In this document: positions 1-7,353 of the stretch, piece after piece
Layout of the letters: each line of letters starts with the position of its first letter
Numbering within the stretch: position 1 is the first letter of the stretch
DNA from: Pseudoxanthomonas sp.
GTDB lineage: Bacteria; Pseudomonadota; Gammaproteobacteria; Xanthomonadales; Xanthomonadaceae
NCBI GenBank assembly: GCA_026785795.1
Contig: JAJAZJ010000004.1
Location: 1-7,353 of the forward strand
Length of the DNA stretch: 7,353 nucleotides
Reading direction: 5' to 3'
Notes under the pieces: generated by a model
Told to the model about the DNA's origin: nothing
The model's database searches: none
What the model saw: only the letters and a program-made list of their open reading frames with translations
Translations under genes and position numbers: made by a program

Positions 1-344
1 CGCTGGGTCAGCAGCAGGGGTTTGGCGCCGGCGCGTTTCTCCAGCTGCATGCCGGTGCCGGCGGTTCCGGTCACCCAGTCCACGCGCCCACGGCGCAGGT
101 AGCTAGTCATCTGCTGGGTGTCGCGTGCCATCAGGATGCGGCCTTCGGTGATGCCCACGTCGTGCATGCGCGGCACTACGTAGTCAAGCAGCGGCTTCAG
201 CTGTTCGTACTGCGCTTTCGGGTCGTCGCTGATGCGGCCCAGCACCAGCACGTTGTCGTCGTTGGCGCTTGCCGCAACAGCCTGCGCTGCGTTGGCTGAG
301 CAGCCCAGCAACAGCAGGCCAAGTCCGATCCAGATGATTCGCAA
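1..344 (-). CDS. PhnD-like periplasmic substrate-binding lipoprotein, N-terminal part (truncated by window edge)
   Basis: 114 complete codons are visible before the reading frame leaves the left edge. The N-terminus is MRIIWIGLGLLLLGC, a short charged start, a hydrophobic core and a lipobox-like LLGC with Cys15, so an outer-surface or periplasmic lipoprotein is likely. From about residue 32 the pattern (VLVLGRISDD, LKPLLDYVVPRM, ARDTQQMTSYLRRGRVDWV, then a Gly-rich stretch and GAKPLLL) matches the start of the PhnD / phosphonate-binding periplasmic fold: beta strand, PLxxYL helix, strand, and a helix ending in G-x-V-D. Such proteins bind phosphonate, phosphate or phosphite for ABC uptake, or act as sensor domains; the ligand cannot be told here. 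The frame is open up to a TAG at 378-380 and has no ATG or GTG. I chose the TTG at 344; a CTG at 374 is the alternative and would add ten residues. It lies 64 bases after trmJ on the same strand with no clear terminator between, so co-transcription is possible. No permease or ATPase partner is visible next to it. Confidence 0.8.
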   Translation of the reverse strand, partial: MRIIWIGLGLLLLGCSANAAQAVAASANDDNVLVLGRISDDPKAQYEQLKPLLDYVVPRMHDVGITEGRILMARDTQQMTSYLRRGRVDWVTGTAGTGMQLEKRAGAKPLLLTQ

Positions 345-408
345 CGTCGAAGCTCGCGGCCAAAGGCAGTGCAGAGACTAGCCCAATCCGTGGGTCACGG
401 GTAGTGAT

Positions 409-1212
409 TCAATCCCCCTTGGGGCGCGCCAGGCGGGCCATGCGCTGTGCGTCGGCCAGGATGCCGCGCAGCAGACGGACTTCCTTTTCGTTCAGGTCGG
501 CACGCAGGAACAGCCGGCGTAACTTGCGCATCGCCGAATCCGGGGCACGACCCTTGTGGAAATCGATCTGGTCCAGGGTGTCACCCAGCTGGGCGAAGAA
601 GCCTTCGAGCTGCGCGTGGGTGGCGGCGGCCTCGTCGATCCCACCCTCGCCCGCCTGCGCCAGGCCATTGGCCGCCAGCAGCGCCAGCCGCAGCTCGTAG
701 CACAGTACCTGCACCGCAGCCGCCAGGTTGAGCGAGCTGTAATCCGGGTTGGCCGGGATATGGATGGCGGCATGGCAAAGCTGCAGCTCGTCGTTGCTCA
801 GCCCGGTGCGTTCCCGGCCGAACACCAGCGCCACCTCGCCGGTGGCCGCCAGCGCGACTGACTGCTCGGCGGCCGCGCGCGGTGCCAACTCGTCCAGGGC
901 GACGCGCCGGCTGCGGGCAGTGCAGCCCAGCACCAGCCGGCAATCGGCCACCGCCTCGGCCAGGGTGGGCAGCACCTGCGCCTCGGTCAGCAGGTCATCG
1001 GCACCCGCGGCACGGCGGAACGCTTCATCGGCCGGATACAGCTCGGGCGCCACCAGCACCAGCCGGGACAGGCCCATGGTCTTCAGTGCGCGGGCGGCCG
1101 CGCCGATATTACCCGGGTGCTGGGTACCCACCAGGACGATGCGGATGCGCCCCGCCGCACCGGCAGCTTGCATGGCGGTGGGCGATCGCGTCGGGTCTGG
1201 GGAAGTAGTCAT
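409..1212 (-). CDS. trmJ: tRNA (cytidine/uridine-32-2'-O)-methyltransferase TrmJ
   Basis: A 267-residue SPOUT-class methyltransferase that uses S-adenosylmethionine to 2'-O-methylate the nucleotide at position 32 of tRNA anticodon loops in the cytoplasm. The knotted catalytic domain carries all the expected signatures: RIRIVLVGTQHPGNIGAAAR (22-41) with the N-x-G-x-x-x-R motif, LVFGRERTGLSNDEL (129-143), and the cofactor-binding knot IPANPDYSSLNLAAAVQ (152-168). A C-terminal helical extension (about 198-262) with MRKLRRLFLRA and LLRGILA matches the Escherichia coli protein, which is 246 residues. The extra length is mostly a poorly conserved N-terminus, and Met14 (position 1173) is an equally reasonable start by alignment to E. 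coli; neither start has a visible Shine-Dalgarno. The gene is divergent from suhB and precedes the PhnD-like lipoprotein. I see no missing catalytic motif. Confidence 0.96.
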   Translation of the reverse strand: MTTSPDPTRSPTAMQAAGAAGRIRIVLVGTQHPGNIGAAARALKTMGLSRLVLVAPELYPADEAFRRAAGADDLLTEAQVLPTLAEAVADCRLVLGCTARSRRVALDELAPRAAAEQSVALAATGEVALVFGRERTGLSNDELQLCHAAIHIPANPDYSSLNLAAAVQVLCYELRLALLAANGLAQAGEGGIDEAAATHAQLEGFFAQLGDTLDQIDFHKGRAPDSAMRKLRRLFLRADLNEKEVRLLRGILADAQRMARLARPKGD

Positions 1213-1317
1213 GGGGACAGATGTTAAACTGTGCGGGCCGGTCCCAGCACCGTGCCGCTCTTTTCAACCCGTTCCCGCCCTGCGTCCGCCCGCCAGTCCG
1301 CCCGAGGTCCGTCCCCC
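1213..1317. promoter_or_regulatory. Divergent control region between trmJ and suhB
   Basis: This 105-base spacer must hold the 5' signals for both genes. Its only AT-rich patch is atgttaaact at 1221-1230. On the minus strand this reads TAACAT (1226-1221), four of six matches to the sigma-70 -10 consensus, and lies eight bases before the trmJ ATG, so transcription would start almost at that codon. On the plus strand the same patch gives a weaker TTAAAC for suhB with a leader of about 80 bases. I could not find a good -35 for either direction, so the promoter call is tentative. The reading frame of suhB stays open through most of the spacer from a GTG at 1231, but this is not needed to explain the protein. 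Confidence 0.35.
1304..1308 (+). promoter_or_regulatory. Shine-Dalgarno site that fixes the suhB start
   Basis: GAGGT lies nine bases ahead of the ATG at 1318 and is complementary to the 3' end of 16S rRNA. It is the only good ribosome-binding site I could find for any start in this window, and it argues for the 1318 ATG over the in-frame GTG at 1231. Confidence 0.7.
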
Positions 1318-2142
1318 ATGTTGAATCCCGTCGTCACCATCATGGTCAAGGCTGCGCGCCAGGGGGGCAACGTGCTGCTGCGCAACCTCAACAAGCTCGA
1401 CGCCCTGAACGTGGTCGAGAAGGAGCGCATGGACTACGCCAGCGAAGTGGACGCCGACGCCGAAAAGGCGGTGATCAGGGAACTGAAGCGCGCCTACCCG
1501 GACTACTGCGTGCTGGGTGAGGAAAGCGGCGGCCAGGCCGGCAAGAACGGACGCTACACCTGGGTGATCGACCCGCTGGACGGCACCAGCAATTACCTTC
1601 GCGGGTTTCCACACTACTGCGTGTCGCTGGCCCTGGTGGACAATGGCGAGCCCACCGATGCGGTCATCTTCGACCCGCTGCGCAATGAGCTGTTCACCGC
1701 CAGCCGCGGCAGCGGTGCGCAGCTCAATGAGCGGCGGATCCGGGTCACCGACCGCAAGGACCTGGCTGGGGCCATCATCGCCACCGGTTTCGCCCCGCGT
1801 GAGCGTGCCCGCACCGGCGCGCATCTGGAATGCGTGCGCGAACTGCTGCTGCAGTCCGAAGACGTGCGCCGCACCGGGTCTGCCGCCCTGGACCTGGCCT
1901 ACGTGGCCTGCGGCCGGAGCGACGCCTATTTCGAGGCCGGGGTCATGGCCTGGGACATCGCCGCCGGCGTGCTGCTGGTGCGTGAAGCCGGCGGGCGCGT
2001 GTGCGACTACCGGGGTGCCGCGATCGGCCGCCTGGACTTCCAGGGCGCGAAAGGCCATCAGGTGGTGGCCGGCAACATCAAGGTCACCGATGCGCTGCAG
2101 AAAACCATCGTGTCCTCCGGCTACGCCGCCAGCTTCAACTGA
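1318..2142 (+). CDS. suhB: Inositol-1-monophosphatase / Nus-associated factor SuhB
   Basis: A 274-residue member of the Mg-dependent, Li-sensitive inositol monophosphatase family. The metal and substrate motifs are intact: GEES at 67-70, DPLDGTSN at 85-92 with Asp85 and Asp88, and AWDIAAG at 211-217 with Asp213; [17 protein letters not shown] (184-200) is the family's central core. The start at 1318 is chosen because [14 protein letters not shown] aligns with the E. coli N-terminus (MHPMLNIAVRAAR) and has GAGGT upstream. In E. coli SuhB also joins the NusA/B/G-S10 antitermination complex on rRNA operons; whether that role holds here is inference. The gene is alone on its strand, divergent from trmJ and convergent with secF, and ends about 100 bases before a bidirectional terminator. 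Long open frames on the opposite strand and in other frames across it are high-GC shadows. Confidence 0.96.
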   Translation: MLNPVVTIMVKAARQGGNVLLRNLNKLDALNVVEKERMDYASEVDADAEKAVIRELKRAYPDYCVLGEESGGQAGKNGRYTWVIDPLDGTSNYLRGFPHYCVSLALVDNGEPTDAVIFDPLRNELFTASRGSGAQLNERRIRVTDRKDLAGAIIATGFAPRERARTGAHLECVRELLLQSEDVRRTGSAALDLAYVACGRSDAYFEAGVMAWDIAAGVLLVREAGGRVCDYRGAAIGRLDFQGAKGHQVVAGNIKVTDALQKTIVSSGYAASFN

Positions 2143-2184
2143 GTCAGGCGCATTTCGGCAGCTGGCCGGTCGCCCGGCGCGGGC

Positions 2185-2198
2185 CCTGCAGCTGCAGG
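2185..2198. repeat. 14-bp perfect palindrome after suhB
   Basis: CCTGCAGCTGCAGG is its own reverse complement and sits in the 97-base spacer between the suhB stop codon and the terminator. It has two PstI-type CTGCAG units sharing an axis. It is too short, and has no loop or U-tract, to be called a terminator. It may be chance in a GC-rich tail. Confidence 0.3.
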
Positions 2199-2239
2199 CT
2201 GCCCCACCAATCTCACCCGCATGTTGTGGGGCGAATACG

Positions 2240-2269
2240 AAAAAAAGCCGCGCAGTGCGCGGCTTTTTT
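2240..2269. terminator. Bidirectional intrinsic terminator between convergent suhB and secF
   Basis: A perfect 7-bp GC stem, GCCGCGC (2247-2253) against GCGCGGC (2257-2263), closes a 3-base AGT loop. It is flanked by seven A (2240-2246) on the left and six T (2264-2269) on the right, so RNA from either strand has a strong hairpin followed by a U-tract. It lies about 100 bases beyond the suhB stop and 27 bases beyond the secF stop. It is the expected end for both the suhB transcript and the tgt-yajC-secDF transcript. Confidence 0.93.
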
Positions 2270-2295
2270 CGTTTCCGGACAGGCCTGAAGGCAGG

Positions 2296-3261
2296 TCAAG
2301 GCCGGCGTGCCAGCACCTCGACGTCCTTGGCCCGGGGCATCAGGTCCTGTTTGGTCACCTTGAGGAAAGCCACGGTCAGCAGCGGGCAGGCGATGAAGAT
2401 CGAGGACAGCGTGCCGAAGACCGCACCGACCATCTGCGTGACCGCTAGCCCCTGCAGCGAGCCGCCGCCGAACAGGTACAGCGCAAACACCGACAGGAAG
2501 AACACCAGCGAAGTAATGATGGTGCGTGACAAGGTCTGGTTGATGGAGCGGTTCATCACGGCCAGCGGATCGGCGCGCATGCTGCGGAAGTTCTCACGCA
2601 CGCGGTCGAACACCACGATGGTGTCATTGATGGAAAAGCCCATCACCGCCAGCAGGCCTGCCAACACGCTGAGGTCGAATTCGCGCCCGGTCAGCGCGAT
2701 CCAGCCGGCCACCAGCAGTACGTCGAAAAGCGTGGTCAGGCTGGCCACCACCGCGAACTTCCACTCAAAGCGGAAGCCGATATAGATCAGGAAGCCAACG
2801 ACCACGAAGATCGCGGCATACAGGCCGTTCATCGCCAGCTCGCTGCCAACCTGCGGGCCGACGAATTCGCTGCGCAGCACTTCTGCCGGGTTCTCGGCCG
2901 TAGTCGCAGCCTTGACCACCGCAAGGGCGGCTTCGTCGTTGATACCCGGGCCAGCCACGCCGTCCCTGGGCTGCAGGCGCACCAGCATTTCGCTGCCACT
3001 GCCGAAGCTCTGCACCTGGGCGCTGCCGAAACCAGCGTCAGCCACGCGGCTGCGGACTTCCTCGACGTTCGCAGGCTGGGCGAAGCGTAGCTCCACCACC
3101 GTGCCGCCGGTGAAATCCAGGGCGAAGTTGAAGCCTTTGACCGCGACCAAACCAAGCGCAACCACGAACAGCAGTGCCGCAATCGACAGCGACACATAGC
3201 GCATGCGCATGAAGTCGATGTTGGTGTTGTCCGGGATAAGCGTGAACGGGAATATTTTCAT
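2296..3261 (-). CDS. secF: Protein translocase subunit SecF
   Basis: A 321-residue inner-membrane protein that pairs with SecD and uses the proton-motive force to pull exported proteins through SecYEG. Visible parts: TM1 at about 22-41, a periplasmic domain starting with FALDFTGGTVVELRF (46-60), then five membrane segments at about 147-163, 168-190, 195-215, 247-265 and 273-300. The proton-relay residues are present: Asp213 in FSINDTIVVFDRVRENF and Arg246 in TLSRTIITS, matching E. coli Asp213 and Arg247. Length fits the family (E. coli 323). It starts 15 bases after the secD stop with no obvious Shine-Dalgarno, suggesting translational coupling to secD. It is the last gene of the cluster, followed by the terminator shared with suhB. 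The C-terminus ends in a basic cytoplasmic tail. Nothing is missing. Confidence 0.98.
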   Translation of the reverse strand: MKIFPFTLIPDNTNIDFMRMRYVSLSIAALLFVVALGLVAVKGFNFALDFTGGTVVELRFAQPANVEEVRSRVADAGFGSAQVQSFGSGSEMLVRLQPRDGVAGPGINDEAALAVVKAATTAENPAEVLRSEFVGPQVGSELAMNGLYAAIFVVVGFLIYIGFRFEWKFAVVASLTTLFDVLLVAGWIALTGREFDLSVLAGLLAVMGFSINDTIVVFDRVRENFRSMRADPLAVMNRSINQTLSRTIITSLVFFLSVFALYLFGGGSLQGLAVTQMVGAVFGTLSSIFIACPLLTVAFLKVTKQDLMPRAKDVEVLARRP

Positions 3262-3276
3262 GTCTGGGGATACCCG

Positions 3277-5160
3277 TCAGATGGCAATGGTCTTCAGTTT
3301 CTTGCGCTTGCCGTAGACAAGCACGGCCATTGAGCGGGAAACGGTGATGGCGGTGAACATGGAGGCCAGGATGCCGATCACCATGGTGATCGCAAAGCCT
3401 TTCAGCGGCCCGGAGCCGAACGCGAACAGCGCCACGCCCGCCAGGATGCCGGTGATGTTGGAGTCTAGGATAGTGCCGGATGCCTTGATGTAGCCCTCGG
3501 CAATCGCATTTTTGGGCGGCATGCCGGCCCGCAGCTCCTCGCGTATTCGCTCGTTGATCAACACGTTGGCGTCCACCGACAGGCCGATCGAGAGTGCAAG
3601 GCCTGCAAACCCGGGCAAGGTCATGGTAGCGCCGAACAGCGACAGAACCGCCGCCACGATCACGAGGTTCAACAGCAGCGCGATCGAGGTGATGATGCCG
3701 AACACGCGGTAGTAAAGCATGAAGAAAACCAGGGTGAACAGGAACGCGTAGGTCACCGCCATGACGCCGCGGGCCACGTTCTCCTTGCCCAGGCTGGGCC
3801 CCACCACGCGCTCTTCCACGAAATCCATCGGCGCGGCCAGCGAACCGGCGCGCAGCAGCTTGGCCAGGTTCTCTGCCTCGGTTTTCTCCAGGCCGGTGGT
3901 CTGGAAGTTCTTGCCGAACACGCCGGCGATGCGGGTTGGCGCCAGCGCGTCCTCGATGATCTTGGTGGAGCGCACTTCCTTGCCATCGACGATGGTGACC
4001 TGCGGGATGCGCTCGATGTAGACGACCGACATCAGCTTGCCCACGTTGGCGCTGGTGAAGTCGAACATGCGCTGGCCTGCGGCATTGTTCAGGGTGACGT
4101 CAACCGCGGGCAGGCCGTTGCGGTCGGCGCCCACTGCGGCGGTGACCATCTGGTCGCCCGAGGCGAGCACGCGCTTGTTCAGCAGTACCGGGATCGGCTT
4201 GCCGTCCGCGCCCAGCTCGCGCTGGTAATAGATGCGGGCTTCGGGCGGCACGCTGCCGCTGGCCAGCGCATCGCGCGCATCGCCGTCCACGACCGAGCGG
4301 AATTCCAGGGTGGCGGTAGCGCCGATCATGCGCTTGGCCGCAGCGGTGTCCTGCACGCCAGGCAGCTGCACCACCACCCGGTCTTCACCCTGGCGCTGGA
4401 TGATGGGCTCGGCCACGCCCAGTTCGTTGATGCGGTTGCGCAGCGTGTTGATGTTCTGTTCGACCGCATCCGCGGTGACCTGGGCCAGCTCCGCCTGCGG
4501 CAGGGTGACGATGATGCGGCTGCCGTCGGTCCGGTAGGTAATGCCGCTGGCCGCGCCGGTGGCCACATTGGCGGCGGCTTCAGTTAGCACGGTGCGCGCG
4601 CTGTCTGCATCTTCGCCCGCGGCCAGGGTGACCACCATGCTGTTGTCCGGGCGGCGCTCGACCGATTCGTAGCGCACGCGCTTGTCGCGCAGGGTCACGC
4701 GGAGGTCTTCTGCATAGGCGTCGATGCGCTTGTCCAGCGCCGCCTTCTGGTCGACCTGCATCACGAAATGCACGCCGCCCTGCAGGTCCAGCCCGCGCAC
4801 GATCGGCTTGCCGCCCAGGTTGCTGAGCCACTCGGGCACGTTGGAAGCCAGGTTCAGGGCCACGGTGTAGTCCTCGCGCAGGGCGCTGCGCAAGGCATCG
4901 TTGGCCTTGCTCTGTGCGTCAAGGCTGGGCAGGCGCACCAGCACGCTGTCGTTGCGCTTGTCCACCGATAGCGGCGTGATCTCCGCCTGCTTGAGCGAGT
5001 TGTTGACCCGCTGCAGTAATGCGTCGTCGATGGCGAAGCCGCGATTGGGGGTGAGCTGCACCGAGGGATCGGAGGGATAGATGTTGGGCAGTGCGTACAG
5101 CGCACTCAGCAGCACGACCAGTACGATCAGGGCGTATTTCCAGCGCGGGAATTCAAGCAT
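3277..5160 (-). CDS. secD: Protein translocase subunit SecD
   Basis: A 627-residue inner-membrane partner of SecF with a large periplasmic region. TM1 is at about 9-27 (ending LYALPNIYPSDPSV), the P1 head and base domains run from about 30 to 460 and include VRGLDLQGGVHFVMQVD (121-137) and NTLRNRINELGVAEPIIQRQ (238-257), and the C-terminal five-helix bundle runs from about 465 to 616. The proton-pathway Asp530 in LSIGLSVDANVLINERI corresponds to E. coli Asp519. I start at the ATG at 5160 because MLEFPRWKYALI aligns with the E. coli N-terminus (MLNRYPLWKYVML); the frame stays open 16 codons further to a GTG at 5208, which would add a polar extension unlike the family. No clear Shine-Dalgarno precedes it. 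It lies 114 bases after yajC, a gap that holds a REP-like inverted repeat, and 15 bases before secF. Confidence 0.98.
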   Translation of the reverse strand: MLEFPRWKYALIVLVVLLSALYALPNIYPSDPSVQLTPNRGFAIDDALLQRVNNSLKQAEITPLSVDKRNDSVLVRLPSLDAQSKANDALRSALREDYTVALNLASNVPEWLSNLGGKPIVRGLDLQGGVHFVMQVDQKAALDKRIDAYAEDLRVTLRDKRVRYESVERRPDNSMVVTLAAGEDADSARTVLTEAAANVATGAASGITYRTDGSRIIVTLPQAELAQVTADAVEQNINTLRNRINELGVAEPIIQRQGEDRVVVQLPGVQDTAAAKRMIGATATLEFRSVVDGDARDALASGSVPPEARIYYQRELGADGKPIPVLLNKRVLASGDQMVTAAVGADRNGLPAVDVTLNNAAGQRMFDFTSANVGKLMSVVYIERIPQVTIVDGKEVRSTKIIEDALAPTRIAGVFGKNFQTTGLEKTEAENLAKLLRAGSLAAPMDFVEERVVGPSLGKENVARGVMAVTYAFLFTLVFFMLYYRVFGIITSIALLLNLVIVAAVLSLFGATMTLPGFAGLALSIGLSVDANVLINERIREELRAGMPPKNAIAEGYIKASGTILDSNITGILAGVALFAFGSGPLKGFAITMVIGILASMFTAITVSRSMAVLVYGKRKKLKTIAI

Positions 5161-5221
5161 CGACAGGGGTTCCAGGGAAACGTTGACCCGGATGCGGCAG
5201 GGCCGCACCGGGAGTCATGGC

Positions 5222-5265
5222 GCCGGTAGAGCGGATGCCCCACCGCGGGCAGGGCATCCGCATGG
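5222..5265 (+). repeat. GTAG-headed inverted repeat, REP/SMAG-like, between yajC and secD
   Basis: GCGGATGCCC (5231-5240) and GGGCATCCGC (5252-5261) are perfect 10-base inverted arms around an 11-base loop that is itself GC-rich. The tetranucleotide GTAG (5226-5229) sits one base before the left arm. A GTAG head directly next to a stem is the known mark of Stenotrophomonas REP elements (SMAG) mobilised by RAYT-type tyrosine transposases; here the head is on the plus strand, opposite to the genes. The stem is imperfectly typical because the loop is longer than usual. In the yajC-secD RNA it would form a stable hairpin. Membership of a genomic family cannot be shown from one copy. Confidence 0.5.
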
Positions 5266-5274
5266 CTGCCGCGA

Positions 5275-5628
5275 TCAGGCCGCTTTGAGCGTGCCCTTGG
5301 GCAGCACGTTGCCAACTGCCGCCCTCTGCACGCGCAGGCGCACGTTGTCGGCGACTTCAACGGTGACGAAGTTGTCGCCGATGTCGGTCACGGTGCCGGC
5401 GATGCCGCCGGAGGTGATGATCTCGTCACCCTTGCTCAGCTTGTCCAGCATGCCCTTGTGTTCCTTGGCGCGCTTCATCTGCGGGCGGATCATCAGGAAA
5501 TACATCACCGCGATCAGGATGACCGGGAACAGCAGCATGCCGAAGCCGCCGCCAGCGGGGGCTGCGCCTGCCGCTTGGGCGTGGGCGGCAGGAATCAGGA
5601 AGTCGAGCAGATTCATCAGGTTATCCAT
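5275..5628 (-). CDS. yajC: Sec translocon accessory protein YajC
   Basis: A 117-residue single-pass inner-membrane protein that associates with SecDF and YidC. A short N-terminal segment rich in Ala, Pro and Gly (12-29, PAAHAQAAG) precedes one membrane helix (about 30-46, MLLFPVILIAVMYFLMI), then the signature RPQMKRAKEHKGMLDKLSKGDEIITSGG (48-75) and a small beta domain ending LPKGTLKA, close to the E. coli ending LPKGTMKAL. I chose the ATG at 5628; Met5 (position 5616) is also possible. The frame is open upstream to a TTG at 5745, but that extension has no YajC character. It follows tgt by 171 bases that contain a strong hairpin and a candidate promoter, so expression may be partly independent of tgt. 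The gap of 114 bases to secD is large for an operon and holds an inverted repeat. Confidence 0.97.
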   Translation of the reverse strand: MDNLMNLLDFLIPAAHAQAAGAAPAGGGFGMLLFPVILIAVMYFLMIRPQMKRAKEHKGMLDKLSKGDEIITSGGIAGTVTDIGDNFVTVEVADNVRLRVQRAAVGNVLPKGTLKAA

Positions 5629-5649
5629 CAAGGCTGAAAATAGCCGGGA

Positions 5650-5678
5650 ATTATGCCACGGGGGTAGCCTGCCGTCCC
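5650..5678 (-). promoter_or_regulatory. Candidate sigma-70 promoter for yajC-secD-secF
   Basis: On the minus strand, CATAAT (5655-5650) matches five of six bases of the -10 consensus. With a 17-base spacer it has GGGACG (5678-5673) upstream, which keeps the GAC core of the -35 box (three of six). The predicted start, near 5643, gives a leader of about 15 bases to the yajC ATG at 5628. It lies downstream of the post-tgt hairpin, which suits a second promoter feeding the sec genes. It rests on sequence match only. Confidence 0.45.
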
Positions 5679-5760
5679 CGAAGGCGCTGAAATAGGCCGA
5701 AACCGCGCGGGAAACGCCCGACCCGGCAGGGAAAGACCGCCGCAATCCCTGGTAGGTTCC

Positions 5761-5799
5761 CCAGGCCTCCCTTCCCCCTCCGGGAGAAGGGAAGCCTGG
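5761..5799 (-). terminator. 18-bp hairpin directly after the tgt stop codon, no U-tract (attenuator or RNA-stability element)
   Basis: On the minus strand the base after the tgt TAG opens an 18-base arm (5799-5782), a 3-base loop GGA (5781-5779) and an 18-base arm (5778-5761). All 18 positions pair, 16 as Watson-Crick and two as U-G wobbles. In the plus-strand RNA those two positions would be C-A mismatches, so the fold favours the tgt-sense transcript. No T-run follows, so it does not look like a complete intrinsic terminator. It could slow or partly end transcription, or protect the tgt 3' end. The inner CTTCTCCCGGAGGGGGAAG resembles CTCCCGGAGGGAG repeats that I recall as common in gammaproteobacterial intergenic regions; that recall is unchecked. 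Confidence 0.6.
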
Positions 5800-6966
<1,167 letters not shown>

Positions 6967-7353
6967 TCAGCGCCGGTAGCGGGCCAGCGCTTCGGACAGC
7001 AGGGCGAAGTGCAGCGTCGCTCCAGGCGCGGCTTGGTGCTCAAGCGGCAGGTCGGCCTGCAGGCGCTGGCCGCAGGGCAGCTCGACCACGGCGGTCTGGC
7101 CCGGTCCGTGGAAGCTGCGCTCCACCAGGCGTGCCTGCACGCAACCTTCCGGGTCCAGGCGCAGGTGTTCGGGACGCAACAGCACATCCTCGCCGGGCGC
7201 AAGTCCCAGCAACGCACCATCCAGCACTGCGCCGCGACCGATGAAGCCGGCCACGAACCGGTCTGCCGGCCGTGCGTACAGTTCGCTGCCGCTGCCGCAC
7301 TGCAGGATCCGGCCCTGGTCCATGACCGCGATGCGGTCGGCCATGGCGAAGGC
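6967..7353 (-). CDS. ABC transporter ATP-binding protein, C-terminal part (PotA/FbpC/CysA type), truncated by window edge
   Basis: The last 128 residues are visible. They begin [21 protein letters not shown], the segment just after the Walker B and switch-His region of ABC ATPases, which lie beyond the right edge. [16 protein letters not shown] (24-39) is the standard link to the C-terminal regulatory domain of the importer ATPases for iron(III), polyamines, sulfate, sugars or 2-aminoethylphosphonate. A TOBE-like beta domain follows, with [14 protein letters not shown] (57-70), [16 protein letters not shown] (77-92) and [21 protein letters not shown] (98-118). The 'RPEHLRL' plus 'G-x-x-x-x-V-E-L' pattern is closest, in my judgement, to the FbpC/PotA branch, but the substrate cannot be decided without the permease and binding-protein genes. 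It ends 60 bases before tgt on the same strand and is probably an unrelated transcription unit. Confidence 0.9.
   Translation of the reverse strand, partial: AFAMADRIAVMDQGRILQCGSGSELYARPADRFVAGFIGRGAVLDGALLGLAPGEDVLLRPEHLRLDPEGCVQARLVERSFHGPGQTAVVELPCGQRLQADLPLEHQAAPGATLHFALLSEALARYRR

Noticed and set aside
388..400. Small inverted repeat CCGTG-GGT-CACGG between the lipoprotein gene and trmJ, considered as a trmJ terminator
   Set aside because: The stem is only five pairs and no T-run follows on the minus strand.
1182..1189. GCGATCGC octamer palindrome inside the start of trmJ
   Set aside because: A single copy within a coding region, expected by chance in GC-rich DNA.
1231..1317. N-terminal extension of SuhB from a GTG at 1231
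   Set aside because: The extra 29 residues have no counterpart in the E. coli protein, and a good GAGGT site precedes the 1318 ATG.
1264..2058. A 264-codon open frame antisense to suhB
   Set aside because: It is the reverse-complement shadow of the well-conserved suhB frame. No recognisable domain was seen and no start signals support it.
1643..2785. A 380-codon open frame on the plus strand running through suhB and into the antisense of secF
   Set aside because: It overlaps two certain genes in other frames, has Ser/Arg/Pro/Ala-rich low-complexity composition typical of high-GC shadow frames, and passes through the terminator hairpin.
5081..5695. A 204-codon plus-strand frame across the secD start, the spacer and yajC
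   Set aside because: It is antisense to two confirmed genes and Ser/Arg/Ala-rich, with no recognisable domain.

Overview
This is an ordinary chromosomal housekeeping segment from a GC-rich gammaproteobacterium. Gene content, order and protein sequences suggest Xanthomonadaceae, most like Stenotrophomonas or Xanthomonas. The genus is an inference from remembered family sequences, the high GC, the near absence of Shine-Dalgarno motifs, and one GTAG-headed palindrome resembling Stenotrophomonas REP (SMAG) elements. No mobile element, CRISPR array, rRNA, tRNA or phage gene was seen, and no gene-free stretch exceeds about 175 bases.

Layout, left to right. Positions 1-344 (minus) hold the N-terminal part of a putative PhnD-like substrate-binding lipoprotein that runs off the left edge. 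It lies 64 bases downstream of trmJ (409-1212, minus), a SPOUT tRNA methyltransferase for wobble-position 32. A 105-base divergent control region separates trmJ from suhB (1318-2142, plus), an inositol-monophosphatase-family protein. suhB converges on secF, and a strong T-tailed hairpin at 2240-2269 can terminate transcription from both sides.

The remainder is a minus-strand cluster transcribed from right to left: tgt (5800-6906), yajC (5275-5628), secD (3277-5160) and secF (2296-3261). This is the classic tgt-yajC-secDF arrangement. Tgt makes the queuosine precursor in tRNA, while YajC, SecD and SecF form the accessory complex that drives late steps of Sec-dependent export. Upstream of tgt, at 6967-7353, is the C-terminal end of an ABC-transporter ATPase of the PotA/FbpC/CysA type, which runs off the right edge.

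Most of the non-coding interest lies in two folded elements in the sec cluster: an 18-bp hairpin starting at the first base after the tgt stop codon and lacking a U-tract, and a GTAG-headed inverted repeat between yajC and secD. Both could set transcript processing or relative expression inside the operon. I found no convincing sign of a previously undescribed system.
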